A stretch of DNA of 64,000 nt from Saccharina japonica (taxonomy: Eukaryota; Sar; Phaeophyceae; Laminariales; Laminariaceae): positions 1,129,867-1,193,866 of the forward strand of contig MEHQ01000174.1 in assembly GCA_008828725.1 (NCBI GenBank), written 5' to 3'. How positions within the stretch are numbered: position 1 is the first letter of the stretch; each line of letters starts with the position of its first letter. The notes under the pieces were generated by a model. That model made no database searches. It saw nothing but the letters and a program-made list of their open reading frames with translations, and had not been told where the DNA came from. The translations under genes were made by a program, and so were the position numbers. Below, piece by piece: positions 56,176-64,000 of the stretch.

Positions 56176-56580
56176 TGTTTGTGGTATGCGGTAGCTTGAT
56201 ACAGGTTTGCGGGTATTGGGGGTTTCATATATTGTGGGGTTTCGTATTATGTATCGAGGCATTCTTTAGTATTCCTCGTAGCTGGAAGTGTGTTGCTGCT
56301 CCCTATGGAAGCAGTCGATGATGATAATATTACGACCCGGGTTTTGATGATTATGATACTGCCCGTATATATGTGAGGGGTGTAGCCGGTGAAATCCCTG
56401 CGCGGCTTACCTCCCGTGTGTGGTTTATGTGGTGAGATCTCTGACAAAAACGTATTGACCCACCTGGTGTGTATTTGGTATTTGGGTGCACGAGTAATTT
56501 ATCAACTACTCTCCTTGACGACTCATGGTATAGGCACGCGTGCCAGCAAGTGACGCGTTCAACAGCGGCGTATACAAACA
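56176..56580 (+). repeat. 3' LTR (uninterrupted)
   Basis: TGTTTGT...ACAAACA, about 405 bp, with the 5-bp host duplication CCATA following at 56581-56585. It serves as the empty-site control for the insertion in the 5' LTR. The frame 56016-56321 that crosses into it is not a gene. Confidence 0.88.
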
Positions 56581-56585
56581 CCATA

Positions 56586-57770
56586 CCCCTTTATTTCCTG
56601 CCTCTTTCCAGCGACCCGGCTCTCCCCGACCTCGTTTCGGAGGAAAAGGAAATATCGACAGTGCAGAACATCGGGCCTCGAGACCCTTGACACTAACAAC
56701 TGCAGAGAGCGAGGCTTAACTACCATTCTATGCAACCTTGCGATAATATTGTGCCTTCGTCTGCACATCCCCTTCGCTGCATACTATGCGAGCAACTGCT
56801 AGAAACCGATAACACTGTAATGTTCTGTGTGCCCCCCTCGCTGCTGCATGCCAGTCATCGTTATGCGTGACGTTCAACTTTGAAGATGTGGACATCGAGG
56901 AGTGGGCCTGTTCCGACGAGGAAGCCGACGAAGCTGGCAAAACCAAGAGGCCATCTATTGATATTCAGGTTAGATCACCAGACACGCGTTGAACTACAGT
57001 AATGTTTGCCTCGTCTCCGACGGTCAATATAGTGTAACTGTATAGAATACGATGATGTTTATGTGCCTCGACAAGCTTTACATTGGCATCCAGCCGACAA
57101 ATGCTGCTGCTGTCGCAGTTGACGGATGAAAAGAGCAACATCGATGTGTGCTTTCAATACGTTCCGCTTTGATTTGTGTTTCGTCTTTCTGTATCCACGC
57201 CCTAGTGTGGTCCTCCTTCGTTTGAGCTTTCAGCAGATGCTTTGAATACGGTGTGTCAAACTAGTGATGCACAATACACGACGAGGTAAGCGTAAGGTCT
57301 GCCGAGTATCTACTATAATATCATGGAATGTATGTCGTCGGGTGTTGTTGAGCTTACGTACTACAGTAATTGTGGTTCAAGTATATGCAGGTACGTCGGA
57401 TCACAATACGTAATTGGCATACGAGTACCATAAGGTGTTGCTCTCACGTTAATGAAGTCATCACCAGAAAAATCTACGCCGTGGGTTATAGGACAGGCTC
57501 AAACACTCTAGAAGAGGATATGCAAAGAACAGCGGGGCAAACAGGATAACCTTGTCTACTGTAGATTCTAACATTGTGGCAGAATACATAACTCTTCAAA
57601 CGGAGGTAATAAGGTTTCCTTTTTGGTCTAGTTTCGTCAAGTATTTAGGACGTATTCGCGACATCTACAAATGTCTGAAGTCAGTGGATTCTGAATATTT
57701 TTCAAGTTGTGGATGGTGCGGTTGGAACGAGCGCTATATATTGTCAGATATCAAAGAAAAAAAAATATAT
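56586..57770. other. Spacer with one exon-like segment
   Basis: From about 56812 to 56990 a plus-strand frame reads CVTFNFEDVDIEEWACSDEE and continues acidic. A CAG|GTTAGA candidate donor lies near 56968. No start, acceptor or family is recognised, and a minus-strand frame overlaps. The rest holds nothing identifiable. Confidence 0.3.
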
Positions 57771-57771
57771 A

Positions 57772-60577
57772 ACAAAGTATAATTGTGATTTTTTTGCCCG
57801 GCGGCGCGTTTTCGCTCTCGCCCCTCGCGGCCGAGCTCGCCGGCGCCGGGCGCGACCCGCGGGGGGCCGACCGGGGAGCGCGCCCCCCGGGCCTCGCCCT
57901 CGACCGTGGCCCGTGGCCCGCGCGGCGCGCTCGCGAAGCCGAAAAAATAGAGTCGGTTTCCCGGGGTACCCCGTCCCACTCGGCTGAGCCGAGCAGGGCA
58001 AAGTGAAACCCGCTTCTACTGTGAAAAACGCCCCGCCCTGTAGCCTGTACCCCTATCGCTATACATAACGGACAATCACGATCCCTTCAGCCTTTATGGG
58101 TTTCGAAGAGGGCACATGCAGCAAGAGCACACGCGCACGCCACAACAAAGAGGGCATCGATCGGACGACGCGTCGACCATACTTCGAACATGCGCTCATA
58201 CAACAGCAGCACAGCGTGACAAGTTGGGGCATATCGGTCATGGTGCAGCAGGGTGGCCTGATGTGTGTTTCATGGCATACTGCTACATCGCCAGGTCTGC
58301 GCGGATACGTACGTGTTTATCTCCTGGCGCAACACTGGTTTCCGTTCGCACACACTGCTGCTGTACTCGTAGACTATGCCTTTCGAAATACAACAAGCAC
58401 GTACGTGTTGAAGTTTACCAGGTACGTATCATGCATACTCTTCGGACGTACCAGGTCGTGATACAGCAGCGAGAACAGCAGCAGTACCCGTGATCCTACG
58501 CTGCTGCTGCTTGCTACTGTATAGTATCATACGTCAACACACAGAACGTGTAACCCACTTTGCGAATTCTGTGCGGCAAACGTCGCTTCGACTAAGAATC
58601 CTGCGTGCTCGTTGAAAACTCCCCGCCTTCGCCACAGTCTGTAGCCCTATGAGCAATCATGATCATGATTGTTTCAGTCTGCGTGTCGACTGTTCATGCC
58701 GAATTTCGAACAGATCATGCAGCAAGAGCACAAACTCACGTCACAAAGAGGGCAGAATCGAACGGACGCCACATCGAGCAAACTTCGAACGTACGTGCAT
58801 GCAACACCACCAGCGTGACAGCGTCGGGGCATATCTGCCCTTGCCTTGTGGAGAAGGGTGGCCTGATGGGTGTATCATGACACGCGGCTGCGCCGCCAGG
58901 TCTGCATGGATATATATAAACGCGTATCTCCCCGTATAACACTCTTTTCCGTGCGTACGTACTGCTTTACTCGTTCGTACCTTGGAATTTTCTAAATGCA
59001 AGCACGTGTTCGAGTATCATGTATACTCTTCGTACGTTCCACGTCGTGATACAGCAGCCGCAGACAGCTGCAGCAGTACTCGTAGTCCTATGCAATCGGT
59101 ATAGTATTAACATTAATATCCAAATGTTCTTTACATTTCTGGCCAGAAATAAACTACTCTGTTACGTACCTCGTATACCAGGTACATAATATATCTACTG
59201 CTGTATGTATGGGCCAGACTATGATAGATACAGCAACAACGGCAGCGACATATAAACTGTCAATCAATATAGTAGTGTGTTGCTGCTTTTTTTTTTATTT
59301 TTATTTGCACCGGACAGCGACTCACGTTTGCTCGCAAGCCAGACGCTGCTCGCGTCCCCTCGTGTTCGATCCGTCGTTTTTTTTGCGAAATTCGAGTCTC
59401 TCTTTTGACATGATATCGGGTTTTCATGGTATCTGGTTTCTGTTATTTTTTGGGCACCTTGGATCAACGGCGTGTGCAGCCATATGGTGGTGACGGTTGA
59501 GCATGAGGATGCTGCTGCACCACCAGGTGCCTGCAACGAAACGAGCGATCATTGTGTACCAGTACCATTTTGTCCGGAAATTTAATAAACGTCCCGTTTT
59601 TATGTACTCTACCACATTTACAGTTTTGCTGCTCCTTCCTGCTGCAAGTAGTGGGGAGACAATGATTAAAAATGGTGATTCCTGCTGTATACTGTGCTGT
59701 TGTTACTACTGCTGGAAGATTGATCGACTGCGGGTGAAAACATAGTAAGCCAAGTATGGATTTTTATATTATGTACCGTACGAACATGCCAGATGAAGTA
59801 CGTCGTTATTTACCCCTCGGGCGGTGAGGAACGTACGTATATTGTTGTACGTAAGCACGTGTACGTACGCGTTTGCACGTACCAAGTATACATACATACA
59901 CGCTATATGACGTACATGCTTACAATAACAAATATCAGCCGTACGAGTGGTAAAAAAGTGTAAAGTTGTAATACTTCACCTGCTAGCTGTACTGCTTTGC
60001 TGTGCGCTACATTCAGCAACAATAATATTGTGTTGCGGTTATTGCTTAACGTAAACATCTATATATATGTCGTAGTTTTGCTGGTGCTCGCTGTAGGTAC
60101 GTAGGTACTATTAATATGATTATAGTGCTGCCTGTGCTGCTTCTGCTGCTTGCTACACTGCTCGCTGCTACTGCTACTTACTGCTGTATACTGCCTGATG
60201 TACATGATGCGAATACGTCTTCTTGCTGCCGTTTGCTACACGTACACGAGAAGGATGGTCATACCTAACGAACGGAAAATGCCACGAAACGGGACCAACC
60301 ATGACAGTTTTGCCACACTCCTGATATATACCACAAACCGTGAAAATGACAAGTTGTGACAAATTCAAGAAAAAAAGGTGACGTCGCGATTTGTGAGACA
60401 AATACGTGTTTCATTTTCATGTGGCATAACCCCAATTTTCTTCTAAACTTAAATGCGTACGTTAGCAACAACCGTTTTATACGGTTACCGCTGGATGACG
60501 ATGGTCGGTTTTCCGCTGTAACATGCCAGCTTGCGTCACCCCGCGGGGAACACCCCACTCCCCGAAGGGGAGCCTTG
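57772..60577 (-). mobile_element. CAAGG element, family A' copy 2
   Basis: Minus-strand copy. Plus strand starts ACAAAGTATAATTGTGAT after TATATA and ends CCCCGAAGGGGAGCCTTG before TATGTATA. It contains the GC block (57785-58010), two tandem units (about 58000-59170), the 59285-59465 insert with poly-T tract and TGTTCGATCC box-B-like sequence, and CAG/CTG-rich DNA. Mirror of 38174-41324, with smaller tandem units. Confidence 0.7.
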
Positions 60578-61654
60578 TATGTATAGTTATGTTTGTGAAA
60601 TTTTCGCACTTTTCGCAACTTTTCTCTCCGCGCGAGCGCTTTTCGGCCAAACGCTAAGTACCCCGACACGCAGAGCCCGCCCGGACACATTGGTCGAGGT
60701 TTGGGCTCGATCCGAGCTCTGTGGCTCGCGTGGCGGGCGCTCGAAGTTTTTTTTCCCGCGGGAGTGGACTAAGCCGATTTCCCGGGTTTCTCGCATGAGG
60801 CCGTGTTTCGTACGTACGTGCCTAAATAAGATTCTTTAGATGTGTATTACGTCCCAGATACAATGTCCATGTTGTTTGCCCTGCTTTCACGGAGCTGGTC
60901 ATGAGCACACAAGGAGAGCGCAGACACACGGTATACACAGTAAACAGAATGCAGAGAGCACAACGTTACATACTCTGCTAATAAACACCAGCAGGTAACA
61001 CCGTGCGTGGGTGACACACCCATCTGCGCTGTCTGCTGTGGCTAGCTGTGTTTATCGAGAGCCGCGTCCGTAATCCACCATCTACTCTTTCTGTTGTGCT
61101 GCATGTGTGCTGACTGACTCCACGCTCACGCTAGCGCGAAATGTAATGGCCTAATACTTAGGACGGGAGTCCTTTGGTCAAATTACAGAAGTAGGAGGTC
61201 CCAAACGGGTCTCATCCTAAAGGTTTTCCAAATCATAGTAGGTCGATATATAACCTTAATGATTTGTTTTCTTCTCCTGAAGCTCACTCCAGAAATCTAC
61301 AAGACCATCAGAAACATGCAGCCAAACAACAGAACGAGGTCACACCCCGCCTAGAAGCACAAGCAGCAGCACATTCCTTGTGGCAGGTCCGCGTGTACTG
61401 CTGTGCTGATTAGTGGTTGCTTCATCGGAGGCTTGCATCGTCATCAGCAATCCCACGCCAGCACCTTCGCTGTGCCGACTCCAGGTATGTACCTCTGCTC
61501 TTGTCTTTTGCGACCAAATAATTGTCCATGTGCCACTCGGTCTCAGCGCGCTGCTGTGCTTGCATGATGTATGTGCGGTCTGTCGTGCGCCTGCGCGAGC
61601 GCCGCGACAAATAATATGCTGTACCGGTATTTGGGCAAATATGCTTTGTAATTA

Positions 61655-61735
61655 GTAAATGGTCACCATGTCCCGATCTGTGGATGTGAAGGCTGAGTTC
61701 CGATCTCGCACAGCATGCTGCTTTTTGTTTTTTGT
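61655..61735 (+). other. tRNA-like block in family A copy 4
   Basis: AAATGGTCACCATGTCCCGA and CTGAGTTCCGATCTCG align with the box A and box B regions of the other copies. They are followed by TTTTTGTTTTTTG. It is the most decayed of the four. Confidence 0.35.
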
Positions 61736-62069
61736 TTTTTCCAACTTTTTTTTGCTATATAACCAGACCAGTACTATATATGAGACAGCAAAAACAATGG
61801 TTTTACTACAGTTGTCGGATACCCCTTCTTCGGTGCACCTTTTCTACTGTCTTCTGCAAATATTATCCCACCACTACTGCGTTACGGTGCCTGTGTCCCA
61901 TTGTCACGGTCGCGTGCGTGTACGGTGTGTGCCGTGTGTCACGCGTACGTGTGTATGCAGCGTGTCACGCTTGGAGTGTTTTCAAACTTTTTTTGTTGGG
62001 AGTCCTCGGTTTTGTGCGGGATAGACCTTCCTTACCTTGAACGCCACAGCATTGAAATATTGACAAACA

Positions 62070-62790
62070 GATTGTCCGAGTATACTCTACTTGGAGTATC
62101 GAGTATTTTTCGTACTCCGAGTACTGATATTATTAGAGTACTACTCAGGAGTACTTGGAGTATGAGCAGTACTGAAGGCATAAATACTCCGAGTGAGTAC
62201 TGGGAGTATGAGCAGTACGTATACTCGAGTACAAGCAGTACTCGGAGTAAAAGCATCTAAATTACTCGGAGTACTCCGAGTATCGAGAGTATTGGACACC
62301 GAAATACTGCGAGTACACAAAGTACCTGAAGTATTTTTTTCTCGAAAATACTCAAATTATACTCCGAGGTAATGGGAGCATCTGTGATTTTTGAAAAGCT
62401 ATAAACGCCAGTCACATGTTCCCAGGACCTGGGAGGAATGACGGCCGAGTCTTTAAAATTATGCAAAGATGCTACTAACGTACTTCACACTCCGAGTATA
62501 CTCCGAGTATCGTGTTCATTTCGTACTCCGAGTACTTAAGAATATAAGAGTATTAGCGGCCTGAATTCTCGGAGTACTTTTTTTAGTATGAGCAGTACTG
62601 AAGCCCCAAATACTCGGAGTACAAGGAGTACCCGCAGTATCAGACCCCGAAATACTCCGAGTAAAGCAGTATCGAGAGTGTTATACCCGAAATACTCCGA
62701 GTACGAGCAGTATCCGGAGTATCGAACCCCGAAATACTCCGAGTACACGAAGTACCTGGAGTAATTTATCTCCAATACTCGGGACTTTAC
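62070..62790. repeat. Palindromic ACTCGGAGTACTCCGAGT satellite
   Basis: Dozens of ACTCCGAGTA / TACTCGGAGT steps, many forming back-to-back palindromes around AGTACT. A unit-bearing stretch from 62520 to 62770 alternates with CCGAAATACTCCGAGTAC. Frames are repeat artefacts. Confidence 0.85.
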
Positions 62791-63066
62791 TCCAAGGTAC
62801 TCGGACAACCTGTGCAAACATGATAACATGTTTGGCGGGATCTCTAAGAACGATCGAGTCAATAGTAACGGTTCCACCATATTTCGAGTATATTTTATCC
62901 CCAAAAATGCAGGTGCAGTTCTAAAAATGTCTACTCACATTTATGTACAGTAATACGCAGATACTTAAAAACGTCGTATTCATGTACTATACATTATGAT
63001 ATGCGTAGTAGGTTTTCGATTCGTCCTTGCGCCACTCCCCTAGGCATGTCCCGGAGGGGAACCTTG

Positions 63067-63456
63067 TATATATTAAGATGCTAAACCATCAGTGGAACCG
63101 ATGACAATGACGAGGACAATCGATCACACCGAAACGGAGAAATTAGGAAGCGCTATTACTACAGCACCCCCCACCCCCACGTATTAATAATAAACTGAGA
63201 AACACGTCAGCTGTGAAATCTCCCGACCGGTCGATATTCAGCTTTGCTAGCTGCGTGGTGTTATTCCATTTTAGTGTTTTTATAGGTACTTTTCCTCGCG
63301 AGTGACAACTGGCCGGTGACTCCCCTGGATGCTACTAGGGTCGACGAGACGATATTTCTTGTAGAACGATTTCCGATTGATGTCGTCCCATATCATCACG
63401 TGTGTGTACCGTTTTGTCGTCGATCGCCGGTTTAGCGGATAGTATCTTCGATGGTG
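63067..63456. other. Spacer
   Basis: No feature recognised. A GCTTTGCTAGCTG motif at about 63242 recurs near 15690, also beside a family A copy. Confidence 0.35.
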
Positions 63457-63783
63457 TTACATTATGCAGTACCTACTCATCTGCTTCATGTCAAGCCAAG
63501 CCTGAATAGAAAATTCAGTTCCGTTCTCAACCCGTCTGTACGTGCACCCTCGTCCTTTGTGCTGGTGCGAGCCACCTCTTCGCATACGATGCGGAATATC
63601 GTTCACGTCGCAGTACACCCCACACAATCGAGGGTTATCCTTTCTCGTCGACAAGCCCTTGGCGCTATAGGCCGGCGTGCCATACACAGCGTTTTGAAAT
63701 TCGCGAAAATACGCCGCACTGGATATTGTAGTGACGCCGTTGGGTCTGGGCACCCCCCTGGTGCCAGAGTAAAACATGATCAC
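63457..63783 (-). pseudogene. Unrecognised protein-like frame
   Basis: A 108-codon minus-strand frame reads PRPNGVTTISSAAYFREFQN, then KGLSTRKDNPRLCGVYCDVN, and ends near DMKQMSRYCIM. It is low in repeats and balanced in residues, unlike most frames here. The plus-strand frame over the same stretch is equally long, so strand choice is uncertain. No domain recognised. It could be an exon or an old element fragment. Confidence 0.3.
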
Positions 63784-63809
63784 GCTTTTAGTGGCGCAAT
63801 ACGCGTCCG

Positions 63810-64000
63810 TCTGGTGCTACGGTAGGAGGGTCATGTATATGTGCTTGTTTTTCACCTGCACAGAGGCACTCGGTCGAGTGACTGCTTTACTGAGTTGCGC
63901 TCATAACCTTTGACTGATGCTACGGTAGCGGGGTCGCTTTTAAGTTCATTATTTTCAGCGGATGAGAGCCGCTCCGCCGAGTGACCGTACTACGTAGTTC
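63810..64000. repeat. Tandem repeat of about 110 bp, cut by the window end
   Basis: Two diverged units share TGCTACGGTAG, GGGTC, TTTTTCA/TTTTCAG and GTCGAGTGAC/GCCGAGTGAC steps. The second unit is truncated by the window edge. Confidence 0.5.

Larger units (their letters stand above)
42023..56580 (+). mobile_element. Ty1/copia-like LTR retrotransposon with nested inserts
   Basis: The 5' LTR (42023-50933, split by an 8.5 kb insert) and 3' LTR (56176-56580) are about 405 bp, begin TGTTTGT and end ACAAACA. The whole is flanked by the 5-bp duplication CCATA (42018-42022 and 56581-56585). The 3' LTR is preceded by a purine run (AATAGGGGGG). The interior (50934-56175) holds one ORF region in gag position (51021-52065) and a copia-type RNase H/C-terminal remnant (55087-55326). 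Protease, integrase and most of the reverse transcriptase are not found. No clear primer-binding site follows the 5' LTR. The LTRs differ at many positions, so the insertion is old and inactive. Confidence 0.88.
60586..63066 (-). mobile_element. CAAGG element, family A copy 4
   Basis: Plus strand starts GTTATGTTTGTGAAATTTTC (the conserved 190-bp end, 60586-60800) and ends CCGGAGGGGAACCTTG before TATATATT. It carries a decayed tRNA-like block (about 61655-61720) and, in place of the 32-bp minisatellite, an ACTCGGAGTACTCCGAGT array (62070-62790). It is joined to A' copy 2 through TATGTATA, mirroring the join at 38166-38173. Confidence 0.75.

Noticed and set aside
15746-63066. Family A elements as canonical Helitrons
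   Set aside because: There is a hairpin near one end, but the terminus is CCTTG, not CTRR, and copy 3 may have a 7-bp duplication; the class is left open.

Overview
This window looks like nuclear DNA of a repeat-rich eukaryote. Evidence: no operons or dense long ORFs, many CAG/CTG, TACG and poly-G/C tracts, several satellite families, tRNA-derived short elements with Pol III boxes, and the remains of at least five transposon classes. The DDE-type transposase remnant (motif CTDEIQPIDAGYG) resembles pogo-like proteins I associate with stramenopiles and algae. A brown alga or related stramenopile is my best guess, but the sequence does not settle it. I see no intact host gene, rRNA gene or convincing functional tRNA gene. 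Most open frames are by-products of repeats whose period is a multiple of three, or antisense shadows.

Layout: 0-7.4 kb holds low-complexity DNA, including a 1.7 kb C-rich 36-bp minisatellite (3.5-5.2 kb). 7466-9935 is a non-autonomous Helitron on the minus strand. 10-15.7 kb is mostly unassigned. 15746-18070 is copy 1 of a CAAGG-ended element (family A). 18.1-20.4 kb holds a TIR element (family G) and a fragment of a second CAAGG family (A'). 21354-26179 is a 4.8 kb pogo/Tc1-mariner-like element with TA duplication, 16-bp perfect TIRs and a broken transposase. 27557-33745 is a second Helitron of the same family, 6.2 kb, carrying satellites, a 174-bp array, exon-like fragments and smaller elements.

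From 34.8 to 63.1 kb the window is a large imperfect inverted repeat. The arms are A+A' (34831-41324) and A'+A (57772-63066). Between them lies a nested LTR retrotransposon, 42023-56580. Its ends are TGTTTGT...ACAAACA, the 5-bp duplication is CCATA, and it keeps one internal ORF and a Ty1/copia RNase H remnant. Its 5' LTR is split by a CAAGGG-ended element (42329-50832), which is itself split by a hAT-like satellite-filled element (42693-49982, 8-bp duplication GTATGTAT). That element contains another of its own kind (45100-47397, ATAGATTT), a family A copy (42789-44740) and a tRNA-headed SINE (49256-49605). A further 753-bp element with an 8-bp duplication (53671-54423) sits in the retrotransposon interior.

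The main value of the window is this insertion record. Target duplications and paralogous empty sites define element boundaries and order of events. The least explained component is the CAAGG-hairpin family: one constant hairpin end, variable other ends, TA-rich targets, tandem joining and exchangeable internal satellites.
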